A stretch of 64,000 nt of DNA from NCBI RefSeq assembly GCF_001632365.1, contig NW_024468516.1:466177-530176 (forward strand), in the 5' to 3' direction. A model generated the notes under the pieces. It was given only the letters and a program-made list of their open reading frames with translations, did no database searches and was not told where the DNA came from. The stretch comes from Laetiporus sulphureus 93-53 (Eukaryota > Basidiomycota > Agaricomycetes > Polyporales > Laetiporaceae). Numbering within the stretch: the stretch's first letter is position 1; every line of letters starts with the position of its first letter. The translations under genes were made by a program, and so were the position numbers. Positions 1-12,606 of this stretch are shown one piece after another.

Positions 1-739
1 GATCAGCGAGACGGCTGCGGAAGAGGAGGACGAGGACTTGGACACCGAGGACATCGTTCGCGAGGCCGTTCTCCTCCTCTTACGTTTGACATATGGAAAA
101 GCACAGGCACAGCTGTCCAGCTTACGTGGAGAGCTTGAGCTTCTCCGTAATGCACCTCCGCCGGCACCTCCTGAACCTATAGATGAGCGACATGCAAAAC
201 AACGCGAAACTGAGGACATGCACATGTGGAGGTTGGATGCACCACGACCTCAAGGTGGCTCCGATGGGCAGGGACCATTGTTGGATCAGAGTGGAAAGGT
301 CAGCCTCTTCGCTCGTATAATAGAAGGTATATGTGCTGAAGTCGCCGCCAGCCTCTTCGTCCGTTCACCATCCTATCATCATCGGCCGCTGCTGACCGGA
401 CACAAATGAGAGACCAAGTCTTCCGTCCTGACCATAATCTACCGACAATGTCTGTCGATGAGTACCTGGAGATCGAGCGCCAACGCGGGAACATCATCTC
501 TGGTGGAGGGTGTGTCTTCTGCTTCGCAGACCGAATGCTTCAGCTGATTGCTTGCTGTACACAGTCCTCAGTCGGAGCAAGCACTGACAACCAAGGAGCA
601 GCTGCAACTAGACTCCGAGATGGACGGAACTGTATTCGGAGAGGAAAAGGCAGAGGATAAACGTCAAAAGGACGAGAATTGGGCTCAATACACTGACACT
701 CATCCCCGCGGCGCAGGGAATACACTGAACCGAGGATGA
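1..739 (+). CDS. TAP42: TAP42/alpha4 (IGBP1) family protein, C-terminal part, cut by window edge
   Basis: This is the C-terminal half of a TAP42-like protein, the regulatory partner that binds PP2A-type phosphatase catalytic subunits and links them to TOR signalling in the cytosol. The reading enters open at base 2. It runs through an acidic stretch and a helical segment (EDIVREAVLLLLRL), then the family block WRLDAP...GPLLDQSGK, then PLRPFTIL, VFRPDHNLPTMS and DEYLEIERQRGNIISGGG. It ends in a charged tail (DENWAQYTDTHPRGAGNT). Two introns fit the family reading: about 298-350 (AAG|GTCAGC to CGCCAG) and one starting near 510 that ends ACACAG near 566. The stop is at 737-739. The N-terminal helical PP2A-binding region lies outside the window. 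It converges on the Rab6 gene, whose stop is about 300 bp away. Assignment rests on the strongly conserved DEYLEIERQRGNI block. Confidence 0.9.
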
Positions 740-1035
740 AAATTTGAGCGATTGGCAAGTGAAAGCGTGAAGTAAGAAGCGAATTGTAATTCATTACGTG
801 TAATAGTCATTTAGTTTCGTGCGAGGGACCTACTTATGTCATTGCATGTGTTTTGGCAAAGCCCTATGATGAACCTGCCCGATGTCGGACTTGTATCACC
901 GAGAGTCGCGCCAAAGGGAATATAAACAAGCAGGACTATTTACAGAGGATATTAGCTGAAGACGAAAAAGAAATATGCACCGTGCACACAGCATATACGC
1001 AACAAAACACCTTCAACTCAAGTGATGTCAACATG

Positions 1036-1996
<961 letters not shown>

Positions 1997-2274
1997 GGCT
2001 CGTCGTAGAAATCAGCGTAGGAGTGTGGCGTGCAGTCGGCGGAGGGTACAGTTAAACAGAGGAGGAGACTACTGAGAGGAACGAGCACGGTCGGTGCCAA
2101 CGGAGACGGAAATGCATGCAAGGTCAGCGGCATTGACCCTGCTCGCAATCGAGATTCAGAACATATGGGACCACGTGATGCCGATCTCATTTTGACTCGG
2201 GACCAACTTGCAAGCGTGCACGTCTTGCCAGTCGATCCTTCCGTGCTTTGGCTTGCAGAATTGCATCTGAAACG

Positions 2275-4639
2275 ATGAAGTTGAACCAGAAAATCGCAGA
2301 GTACCGTGAAATCCATCCGTTCTTTACGTTCGAGTTCTTTCCGCCAAAAACGGACCAGGTCCGTGCCATATTGACTTGAGAGCGCGCTTGCAATTGCTCA
2401 TTTTGCAAGTAGGGATTCGATAATCTACTCTCTCGTATCTCGCGACTGGTTTCTCTGAACCCTCTTGCGGTCAGTATAACATGGGGCGCTGGTGGCTCGA
2501 CCAAGGACCGGAGTCTTGAGCTTGCAGGTCTGACCCAGTCCGAACATGGGGTCGACACAATTCTGCATCTCACATGCACGAATATGAAGCAAGGAATGGT
2601 GGACGAGGCTTTGCGGGTATGTGTAGCTAATGATAATCTCCTTTATACTACTCACCCTCTCATTCAGGATGCCAAGGCGCGGGGGATTCAGAGCATCCTC
2701 GCCCTGCGAGGAGGTACAGAAGAGCCACGTTCAGCTGTCGATCACTGTATGCTAACAACCTCGCAGATCCTCCTCGTGGCGAAGAATACTGGATATCGAC
2801 CGATCCTCGCTTCAACCATGGTGCAGATTTGGTCTCGTACATTAAATCTTCCCCTGAATTTTCTTCCGACTTCTGTATCGGCGTGGCAGGTCACATCTGC
2901 ATTTGTGCAACCTTAGCGGCAATACTCATTTCGACTCCTTCGTAGTCTACCCGGATGGCCACCCCGACAGAGGAACAGACGAAGAGGGCGAACTGGAGCA
3001 TCTCAAGCAGAAAGTCAACGCCGGCGCAGACTTCATAATTACTCAATTGTTCTATGATGTGGATGGATTTTTGCAATGGGTCAAGAAGGTCAGGCAGAAA
3101 GGTTGGTACTTAGTCCTTAAAGCGCCTCCCCCCGCCTCCGCATTCTCATTCACTGCAGGTATCCAGATTCCCATCATTCCGGGCATCATGCCTATACAAA
3201 CGTATGCATCTTTTCTGCGTATGACCAAGTTGTGCGGTACTCGTGTGCCGCCTAGTCTAATGTCAGACATTGTGCCACTGCGAGTGCGTGCCAATTCGCT
3301 GCCATCTAAGTACAATGTATCGCTTGACTGACCTATTTGTACTTTGCAGCATGACGACCAGAAAGTTAAGGACTATGGAGTAGGTTTGGCAATCAAAATG
3401 ATTCGCCAATTGACTGCAGATGGCGACATCCGCGGCGTGCATTTCTGCACGCTCAACCTGGAGAAGAGTGTCACCCGGGTCCTGGAAGGTCTTGGATGGG
3501 CAGGTGGCAGCCCAAAACCGGCGAACAAGCTCATCGCGGTATCATCGTCATTTTTCGCATTGATGGTCTAGTTCTCAATCTCTGGTAGGACGACGTTGCC
3601 GGTCCCGGATCTGAGCTTGTCGTTACACCTCACAACGCGACAGATACCGCTGCGAAGGAACTGGCAGTATCATCGCCAGGTCCCGACGGAGAAGCCGGAA
3701 AGGGAGAGCTGAACAATGCTGCAAGTTGGGACGACTTCCCGAACGGTCGATTTGGAGACTTCAAGAGTCCCGCTTACGGCGAGACCGATCTATGGGGTAG
3801 CTCGATTATGTCGGTATGTGTGATCATGGTACCCAGCCCAGAATACACTACTCAATCTTCTGCCGCAGCACAAGCAAGCCATCAAACAATGGGGAGATCC
3901 TACCACTTTGGACGACTTAACGACCATGTTCCTGAGGTACTTGCACTCCAAGATCGCGACGACGCCTTTCTCTCCTAGTCCGCTTTCACCGGAGTCTCTC
4001 ATGATCATTCACCACCTGGAGCGGCTGACACGCAAAGGCTGGTGGACAGTCGGCTCGCAGCCCGCCATCAACGGCGCGAGCTCGAGTGACGAGGTGGTCG
4101 GCTGGGGACCGCGCGGCGGGTATGTCTACCAGAAGTGTTTTGTGGAGTTCTTCGTAGAAGGTGCCGACCTGGAGAAGATTGAAAGGAAGGTCAAGGAACA
4201 CGGACATGGCTGGGTCGATTACTATGCGGGGAATGTCCAGGTCTGCTAGAGTATGCACTGCACCGGCCGCATATCCTGACCACTACGTCTGCTAGGGCGA
4301 GTGTCATACCACTGTACCCGAGGGCGGGCGAAACGCTGTGACCTGGGGCGTCTTTCCCGGACAGGAGATCGCGCAGACAACCATCATCGAAAAGGAGTCC
4401 TTCTTGGCCTGGAAGGTTCGTCGTATGCTTTCGTCCGTACGCACACAATTCACTGTTCCTAGGACGAGGCGTTCTCAATATGGGCTGAATGGGCATCGTT
4501 CTACCCTCCGGACTCGCATGAACGGACACAGCTTGAGAGTATCCGGAATGAGAGATGGCTCGTGAGCATCATTCACCATGACTACATGGATCCCAGTTCG
4601 CTTTGGAATTTCCTGTTCAAGGACGACCCGCTGGTGTGA
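2275..4639 (+). CDS. MET13: Methylenetetrahydrofolate reductase (MET13-like)
   Basis: Reduces 5,10-methylene-THF to 5-methyl-THF using FAD and NAD(P)H, feeding methionine synthesis. The protein starts MKLNQKIAEYREIHPFFTFEFFPPKT, the FEFFPPKT strand of the TIM-barrel catalytic domain. It continues with AVSITWGAGGST, LHLTCTNM, ILALRGDPP, VAVYPDGHP, KVNAGADFIITQLFYD and PIIPGIMPI, all family landmarks. After an acidic linker near 3600-3790 comes the fungal C-terminal domain, with TVGSQPAINGA, WGPRGGYVYQK and ending NFLFKDDPLV. About nine short introns interrupt it; the first separates KTDQ from GFDNLLSRIS. The TVGSQPA(I/V)NGA block resembles Met13 more than Met12, but I am not sure which paralogue is meant. 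The catalytic and C-terminal domains both look complete. Confidence 0.93.
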
Positions 4640-4754
4640 AATGCATGTAAATAGTCCATTTTCGCATGAAGAAAAAGATCTCTAAGAGCATAGTAACATC
4701 TGTACAGTATTTGCAGCATAGGGCGCATCTCGCGCATACAATCACCAGCCCTTG

Positions 4755-6142
4755 TCATTTTTGGACAGTGACTGACCAGCGCTCCAAGAATTGGGCATTG
4801 AAAGCTGCTGCTTCCCAAAGCGCATACAATCGCTCTTCTCTCCATCCCTCCATCCCCCAGCGCTGTACGAACTGTTGTCTTACGATAGGGTTATCTCCTA
4901 AATCATGGGCATAGTCATTGAGGAGCATTGCGTAGTCCTCCGAGGTGTTTTCGACGGAGCATATGGAGAATGGTGTTGGACTTGAGACAAGCAGTTGCAA
5001 GACTTGAGACAGAGAACTGAGGAGCGGGAATGCAGGACGAGATGGGAACTGCGAAGGAAGACCATGACATTGCACGTCCGGAGTCACTTGGCCGTGCATG
5101 GAACGCCGAGAAAGGAAAGGGAGCATGGCAAGGACGAAGGAACGACTGAAGAAGGAGATGGATGTTCCGATTGTCGTGAACTTCAGCGTCAGACAGGTTC
5201 CTCGTGTTAGGGCCGTCCGAAGTTCCCGTATATACGTCTCTAGTCTCAGAGACGGTACCGCATCGAGAAAGACCAGTCTGTGGGATATAGGACATGGAGA
5301 TGGGGATATGCACGATGATAGTCGCATTCGGAGCTGAGCCTGAGCATTATTCGGACCAAGGACAGGATGCTGATACGCTGATTTAGGACGGAAGAAATCT
5401 GATGCAGCCTGTGAAGTCTTCGCATCTGACATTGATTCTTTCTTAGCTTCAGCGATGTTGAGTGATGGCCAACCCCAGACATGAATATATGCACCCACCT
5501 GAGGAAAGGCGAAGCGGGAAAGTCTAAAGCGAGTCAACACGACCATAAGTCAGCCCTTACGTTGGCGCTCACCGTTGATGTCACTGAAAAAAGCTGTGTG
5601 ACTACTAGACGTCCTATGAGAACAAGCCGCCATGACCACTGCACTTGCAAGCGAATCCTCCAGCCCTTGATGTCAATCGAATCCAACATCAAATCTGGCA
5701 AGTCTATCTTAGCATTCCTGAGCTCCAGTTTTCCGGATTTTATGTCGTCTATAAATGAGGTAAGAGGAAGCGATATGGCGTGCTGCTTGGTGCAGGCTGG
5801 CTGGCATGCGATGGTCACGTAGCTGGCGGGCCACAGTGAAGTAGTGGGGGTGACAACCAGAAGAAGGACCTGCAACGTGGTCCTTGTAGCAGAAAAGTCC
5901 CTTTGATGCCCTCGAGATCGCTTCCAAGTTGCGAAAGAGAGGAGAAGAAGTAGCGCGACGAAAACAATACATAGAGCTGCCGATGATTGAGTACTGTCAT
6001 ACACACGTCTCAGACGCGACGGAGGCGTGAAGGAAGCCCAGACTTGAGTCTGACTGACAAGATGCCTCAGGACACGTGCGAGTAGTGGCTCAAGAGCGTA
6101 GACTATGTCTTTTGCTGTGAGAAGTAGCGCAGAGACCTCCAT
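4755..6142 (-). CDS. Unrecognised integral membrane protein, two or more exons
   Basis: I do not recognise this gene. From an ATG at 6142 a 202-codon frame encodes an amphipathic start, one strong membrane segment (SAALCIVFVALLLLLSFATW) and further hydrophobic stretches. A charged block with a repeated pattern follows (IDDIKSGKLELRNAKIDLPDLMLDSIDIKGWRIRLQV). A second long frame, 5546 down to the stop at 4755, carries more hydrophobic segments and a soluble C-terminus (SEDYAMLLNDYAHDLGDNPIVRQQFVQRWGMEGWREERLYALWEAAAF). A donor at about 5572 (GTGAGC) and several possible acceptors between 5510 and 5530 exist, but I could not find a splice that keeps both frames in phase. The exon border is therefore unresolved and the two parts could be separate genes. 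The C-terminal tail is only about 115 bp from the end of MTHFR, which converges on it. Confidence 0.4.
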
Positions 6143-7398
6143 TGCAGTAGATGGCGCACACTGGATAAGGTGGTAGGGCGGCAGCGCTCCGCTGCGATGA
6201 GCGCTTGTACACGATGGTCACGCATTGTGTAGCCGGCGCTTGAAGCTTTACGATGGGGGCGCAAGAAAAAAGCGCGGCGGGTGATATGCGGTGTTTAAAG
6301 GGAAGTGAAATATTTCGGGAGGGCGATGGATGTCGCTTGAAAGGTTTTCGCGCTGGTTGAAGTGATTGCAGTTGATGGAAAATGCCCTACAATTGGTTGT
6401 GTACGGGCGGTTGTTGGTGCGCGCTGACTTCGCTTGCGGGAGGAGAGACGGTCGGAATCGAGCACTTGAGAGGCACGAATATGATACATTAGGTAGAGGG
6501 AGTATTGGAGGCGGGTGAGACCATTACAAGTTGCAATTATATACTAAGCAGAAGGAACAATTACAAAGATATGAGAGCAGAGAGATTAACTCGCAATGAG
6601 AATTATAGTGGAAAGTAATAGAGCAATTAAGAAGATGACAGATTAAAAAGAATCAGAAGAAATACACGAGCGATCCAGACAAGCATCGACAGCAATGGAT
6701 GCAGGAATGCCAGCGTACGAGCCCTGCACAGTGATTCGCGACATGATCGACAATGACCGAGCATACGAAAAAGACGAAAACGAGGGGCAAGGGAGCGACA
6801 GAGGAGAAGGAGCAGATCACAGGAGATGATGACTGACATGACGAGCAACGGAGCGATCAGCTAGCCGTGATGCCCCCCGATCGCTAATTTTCGCAGAGAG
6901 CCTTCCACACTTCATGGCGATAAGAACATTCTTATGCCGACCGGATTCATAAGCCACCCCAAATCGTAGTTTCGGAAGCAGAATCCATATCATATGGGCG
7001 TCTTTCCATCAGAACTCTATATTTGTCACTGAAATTGATCCCTGATGCTACGGTTAGTTCGATATTACTTGGTATCTAATGACGCTAACCTAGCCATATA
7101 ACTGATAGCACATATCATGGGAACGGAACGGAGGGGCTTAGCACTGAAGGTGCTTCTAGTAGACGATCTGACGTTCCTTTCGTCGGCAACCGATATAATG
7201 AGAAGAGAGAAAGAGACGAGGGAAAGGAATGATTCGCGATCGACAGACGAAAATAAGGAGGTGGGACATAGTAGAGGTCACGAGGTTGCAGAAGAAGACG
7301 CTGGCTTCGACGTTCATCAGCTATGTGCACGAAAGAATCCTTCGTCAGCTGTGTGCGAAGATGAGACGGAAGAAAGAGACGAACCGTGAATGATGGTC
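6143..7398. other. Gene-free interval between membrane protein and trypsin-fold gene
   Basis: About 1.25 kb with no coding unit I can support. The left third is G-rich on the + strand. Positions 6500-6850 are purine-rich on + (many GAA/AGA steps), and 6900-7100 is AT-richer. Only short, non-conserved open frames occur. It probably holds the upstream region of the 6142 gene and the 3' end of the 7399 gene. Confidence 0.5.
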
Positions 7399-9749
7399 TC
7401 AAGCCTCCCAGTTCATGGGGTAGAAGTTGGCGTGCGGGAACCTCTTCTTGATCTGCGTCAAGAGCCACCAGCCGGGCGTGCAGTAGGTGATGTGATTGCT
7501 CGTCGCGCCGCCCTTGTTTTGCCCGGAGTGAAGCTGGCCGACAATGTAGGCTTTGCCGTCCCTCATATACCAGACAAGAGAGCCCGAGTCTCCTTTGGCG
7601 GAGAAGACTTCGCCATGCTTACCGCCCAAATTGTAGACGCCGTACTCGGTTGACTCAATGCCGAGTTCGTTCTTCTTAAACGAAACCAGGCCGGCGAAGA
7701 TTCCGACGGTGAGGCCGGTGGTGTTCCCATCTTTGCCAACGATAATGCAATGTTTGTCTTCGCTGTCGATATCGGCAGGGTTGGCGAGGTCCTCCTTCGA
7801 AGCACAGCCCTCGATCCGGAGCTTTCGCCCAGCGGGATACTTGAACGTCGTGGGACCACCAGCCCGAGGGTAGAACATATCCGTCAGTTGTTGCGGAGCA
7901 TACTCGGATCCTGAAATGGAGAGCTTTCGTCAGATAGGTGAATGCGACAAAATAGATACCCACCGAGATCCACAACGTTCCCTTCAAACTCATTCTTGAC
8001 CTTGCCCTCAGCGGCCTCGAAGGCAGCCCAGTCCAGGGTGAAGTTGGTGTCGTCTTCGTCGACGCTGATGGCTACGGAGTGTTGCACGAATCCAATGTTG
8101 CGCTGGAGCTTAATATTGGACCATTCGTTCTCGACTTGGACGTGGAAGGCCTCGAGACTGGCGATAGCTCGGTTCTCCTCATTCAACTTGATCCTAGTTT
8201 GCTCCAACTCCTCCTCGTCCTCCGGGTCCTGCACCCCCCTCTCCTGCAGTCTGACGATATCTCTAGCCCAATGATCTGCAATGATGACGTAATCAGATAC
8301 GGCCTTGGTGATGTCGTCCAAGCCGCGCTGGAATCGACGCATGTCACAGACTCGGACATAAATCTTGGGTGCGCCTCCTTTGTGCTCGTAATTTTCGTTG
8401 GTCTTCTTGCGCAAAACATGGCAGTTACTGACCCCAAAGACTTTGTCGCTCGGCTTTCCGCTCCTGTCCTTGTTTTCTCTAAACCAGAGGGTAAGAGTGC
8501 CCTGCGCATCGTCCTTCTCCATCTCCGAGGTCGCAAGGGAACGCCGAGAAGAGGTGTAAGGAAACGACGGACATGATGGGTGGCGTTGGTGCTGCCGACA
8601 TGGCGTAGAAGGGGCACGCCAGCCAGAGTCTGCGGGACCGCCTCTCGCCACTCCACGACGACGCCATCGACTCCATGTTTCAACAGGAGCGCAAGGATCT
8701 CTCGTGAGACATCTTGGGCGGTAGCGGAGGTAGAACCGGGACTGACACCGACCCAGATGACGACAGGGCCGAGACTCTCCTTCTCCTCCTCTCCCGGTGG
8801 TCCGTGGGTAAAGAAACGAGCAGGGTCGATGGACGTCCAGTTGATCTTATGGGCCTTGATAACGTCGCGGATCTGAGGACTGACATTGTCGTCCCAGATA
8901 CCGTTGAGTGGGGTATCGAAGACTCCACGGACCGACTTGACAGGAATGTGGCCGAATCTGCCGACGGGCTTGGGGAAGGGAGCAGTGAGGTAGTCGGAAC
9001 GATACACAAGGTCCGGGTGGTCGCCGTCTCCAGCGATGCCATTATAGTAGGACGTCCGTTCGTAGTCGTCGGGACTGTACTCGGAGACAACGGTGGTATC
9101 GCTGGCGAAGATGAGGGCAGAGAAATGGGACGACACAGACATATCGCTGAAGGTCGGGGAGCTGGGCAGGCGGGGCAAGCTGGGGTTCCTTGTATTGCTT
9201 CCCTACGAGGTTACTGCACTCGAGGGCGAAAAGCGAGAGGTCTGGACAGAAGGTGTTAAGTGTGGTATAGACGTGGAAAGAAGCGAAAAGAACTCGCTCA
9301 GCAGTCCCGGGTGATTCTTCATAGTAGTGACGGCCTGGGCCGCAGGTTCAGACACATCTGTGAGGGAATAGGTAAGTATTGACACAGGATGCACTGCAGA
9401 CGAATGGGTGTAGGAAGGATGAAGAGGAGAGAAGGAGGCGCAGCTCTCCTCTCGATTGACTAATCTAAGCTAGTTCCAGTCGGGAGCTGCCAAGGCAGCG
9501 ACGAGCGAGGACGACGAGCGAGAAAAAGAGACGAAGGGACTCACCGTCGCCTAGCAGGCCGGCATGTTTTAGTTCGTCGTCACTGAACGGAAAAGCTTCG
9601 AGAAGGTCAGCGTGGACGCGACAAAGGGAAAAACGATAGGGTTCACTAGTACAATCCACGGTGAAGTTGAAAACGTAGTGCTGGGCAAGACGCGCAGATG
9701 GAGCATAGTGGGTTGGGGACGAGAAGTGAAGGGCCTCCTCTTCAATCAC
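7399..9749 (-). pseudogene. Basidiomycete trypsin-fold (GDSGSLVW) protease-like gene with apparent frameshifts
   Basis: Belongs to a family frequent in mushroom genomes: intracellular-looking proteins of about 550-650 residues with a trypsin-like fold at the C-terminus. The N-terminal exon (from 9749) reads NFTVDCTSEPYRFSL, then splices (GTGAGT to CACAG, about 9547 to 9369) into DDVSEPAAQAV. Further on come DHPDLVYRSDYL, FGHIPVKSVRGVF, VVIWVGVSPGSTSA and REAVPQTLAG. The nucleophile-type sites are His in SNCHVLRK (8418-8420) and Ser in KGDSGSLVWY (7585-7587), with TLDWAAF as a likely Asp site. One normal intron separates VVDLG from SEYAPQQLTDMFYP. Three places need a frame change without a usable intron: near 9228-9232 (the uncorrected frame hits TAG at 9203-9205), near 9118-9127, and near 8535-8540. 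Each change is one base in or beside a short homopolymer. So this is either a decaying copy or a locus with sequence errors. No signal peptide is visible. Confidence 0.6.
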
Positions 9750-10170
9750 TGCATGTGGTCAACTCCACCGTATGGAGGTCCGCAGTCGTTGGCGATGCTT
9801 CAACACGCGGTGCTGCACACTGGGTGAGAAATTCGATAATTTGCACCGAAAATTCATGAAATAAACATAAAGTTTGCCCCTAGGATATGGTTTAGCATAT
9901 GTTATTATTCCATTACCATTTACAAATGCCCAATAGGTAAAGCAATTTGACACATAGTTATCCAATTTTTATAATACTAATTCACATTTTATTTTCATTT
10001 TACATGCAGAAAAACGGCCCCATGTCTGGGCGGTGGCAGGGTCCCTGCTCGCAAATTTGCATTCAGCCTGAAGCAGAAGAAACATACCACTGACGAGCGT
10101 GCAATATAAACAGAGAATGCCAATTCATCAGTAATCTACAGCATTTAGCAAGGGAATACACTAATCAGTA
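9750..10170. other. AT-rich intergenic spacer
   Basis: About 420 bp between the start of the trypsin-fold gene and the 3' end of the CreC gene. Positions 9830-10010 are clearly more AT-rich than the surroundings. Nothing coding, structured or repeated was seen. Confidence 0.5.
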
Positions 10171-12475
10171 CTATGCGATCACGTCAACTGCCGAGCCTCT
10201 GCGATATATGCTTTGACTTCTCATTTGGCGAGGCTTCACAGCTAGAGGTCTAATCCAAAGTTTGATCAGCCCATACCGAGTAGCGGTGAGTATACCGCGG
10301 GAGATGAACATGACATCCGTTAACATGTCGCTTCCGATGTGCTTTACCTTGAATAAGAAGTAATCAGTCGTCGCTAAAACCAACTTAACAATCAGCTGAC
10401 CAGAACGGGCTGAACGATAGCGACTTCATTTCGGGAGGGAGCGGGGTGGTAGCGTGGTAAGGATGAGTCCGCGAGAGAACCACCTGGGGCGGAAAGGAAT
10501 ACAGTCGAGTTCCCCCGACGTCGATAAGCGAGGGAGACCGAAGATATCATGGACATGCGTTGTTGATGAGCAGCCTCAATGAAGTTCATCAGCAACACTG
10601 GTAGACATCAGCGAAAAAATGCCTCACATGGATCTTTGGTCGGTGCAGTGCACCGCTTGAGAAATCCCACTAGCACGCCCCATCACTGTTTGCATATAAA
10701 TGAAAGGCAATCCTTACTCACCAAGATTAGCTTGTTGTCCTCGCCCACGCTACCAAAACGGTACGTGCGGCCATCGCAGCGTATGGCATCAAAGGCGACT
10801 GCAGAAAGGAACGAGGAGTGGCCTTGGCATCTCGCAATAACTCGTTGTTCCCAGGGAGAGATGATGGTTACTAAATCGTCTTGGCCGCCAGTCTAAAGAT
10901 CACGTTCATCAGAGGCAACTCAATGGAGAATTCATACGTACAAACCAAGATAAACCGACCATCAGGAGACCACGCGACACAAGTCAGTGCACCGAAATAC
11001 GACGCATAGCAGTCAACGAGTCTAGTAATCGCATCAGATGGCCAATTCGAAACGAGCGACGCTGTATCAACACAATGCTCACTGTTCAGCAACGGTGTCG
11101 ATGACTCGCAAACAGCCATCTTCAGATATTGCCGCAACAAATTTGGAGTCCGGGGAGAATACGAAGTCTACACATGTACATATTAGACTAATTACAGGTG
11201 TAACACAACATGTACCCATACCTACTATGCTTCTACGCGACACCCTCCAGTGGCTAACTGGGTTCTTAGCGGTCTTATCTTTGTCGGGCTTGCCCCCTCC
11301 ACTAAGGCCGACCCCGGCCGTGACGGGATGCCAAGGAGGCATCGTGACAAATATACTGTCAAAGGGATCCCATTCACCTGGCAGAGAAGTAGGTGGTGTT
11401 CCGTCACCCGGGGAGCCCGGGGAGCGACTCGACGGCCCAGGTTCTTGTGGACAGAAAGTACCATCTTCTCGCTCTTTGTCATACACGATGATTGCCCCGT
11501 TCGCATGAGAGACGAGCAAGAGATTCGGAGAATCTGGCACCCAGCGTATTGCTGTACATGGTGAGTTGCAGATGCGGCCCTAGCAGGTGAAAGTCAGACG
11601 AAAGTCGCGTATTGCTGCGATCGTATCGATATACCTGCTTGTTCAGCCGACAGTAGCGCCAACTTGTAGGATCTATGTGATCTGTTAGTGCATACCAGAG
11701 TGACTAGTGCGCCACTCACCAAACCACAGTATGTCTCCAGTGTTGAACCCAATGATCACATCGATGTTGTCGGGAGAGAGAGTCGTCAGATTGACATCAT
11801 GACAGGTAGGGTGTGCAGCGAAGTGTATTCGCGCCAGTGGTTCCTGTCTCTGGGATGAGCGTTAGCTGCATCAGCTAGGGCATGGCTCACCTTCACTTTG
11901 GTACCCGCCTCCGTCAAAATGAAGCTCTTCGCCGAGTTAAAGAACAGAAAGGTTGCGTCTCCTTGTCTTGATTGCAGACTCTTCTGCGCATTGTCTGCAT
12001 TCTGCAGACGGGTGATGAACGTGGAGGAAGTTGCCTTCAAGCTATGTCGAGGCTTCGCCGCTGCCTTCTTCTTTCCTCCAAGAGCGTGTGAGAAGATGGT
12101 GTTTGGCGAGTCGTGGGCAATGACCGGAGATGACCTTATGTTCTCGGGACCAGGAGCCGTTGAGACATCGGGAGATGCATCATCAGGATCCTCGCTACTC
12201 GATACGCTTGCCCCGTCTTCTCGTTCCTTCAAGCCCTGGTTGGTTGCTGCATTCTTCTCTTTCTTATACTCCTTCTCGCGCCCACCGCTCAGCAGCTGCG
12301 AAAATACCGGAGAGTTCGTGGACTTGGCAGGGTACCGAATTGTGAACGCGGAAACTCGAGTTGGGAACAAGATGGGAACCGCATTCACGGTATGTTGACC
12401 AGCTCCGGCTGGTCTGTGCTCCTCGGTCACAGAGTACACGCCTTCGGGAGCGACAAAGGTTGACTCGCTCTCCAT
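10171..12475 (-). CDS. creC: WD40 protein of the CreC/WDR20 family (carbon catabolite repression)
   Basis: In Aspergillus CreC binds the deubiquitinase CreB and is needed for normal carbon catabolite repression; the animal counterpart WDR20 activates USP12/46. The start at 12475 gives [17 protein letters not shown] low-complexity region follows ([26 protein letters not shown]), then the diagnostic block [16 protein letters not shown] repeats follow in separate exons: [16 protein letters not shown] with [65 protein letters not shown] and [19 protein letters not shown] later repeat contains [15 protein letters not shown]. The last exon ends in [28 protein letters not shown] and the stop at 10171. 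At least seven introns are present. It shares a 131-bp divergent promoter with the BCKDH E1-beta gene. Confidence 0.88.
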
Positions 12476-12606
12476 GTCGTCTAAGAAAGCGCTGAGAAGC
12501 CCCAGTTGTATGTCGTCAAACTCGGCAGTGACGGCGCGGGCGAAGGTCGGGCACTGAAGGGCAGCTGACCGGCGCTGGCTATATTCGTTCCACGATATCG
12601 ACTGCC
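12476..12606. promoter_or_regulatory. 131-bp divergent promoter, creC / BCKDHB
   Basis: The only DNA between the two start codons (creC on - at 12475, BCKDHB on + at 12607), so both promoters must lie here or inside the coding ends. Specific factor sites cannot be assigned with confidence. Confidence 0.5.

Noticed and set aside
6143..7398. Possible transposon remnant in the gap after the membrane-protein gene
   Set aside because: Purine-rich composition only; no inverted or direct terminal repeats and no transposase-like frame.
8079..8576. 165-codon plus-strand frame
   Set aside because: Lies opposite the trypsin-fold gene and mirrors its codon pattern; no family features of its own.
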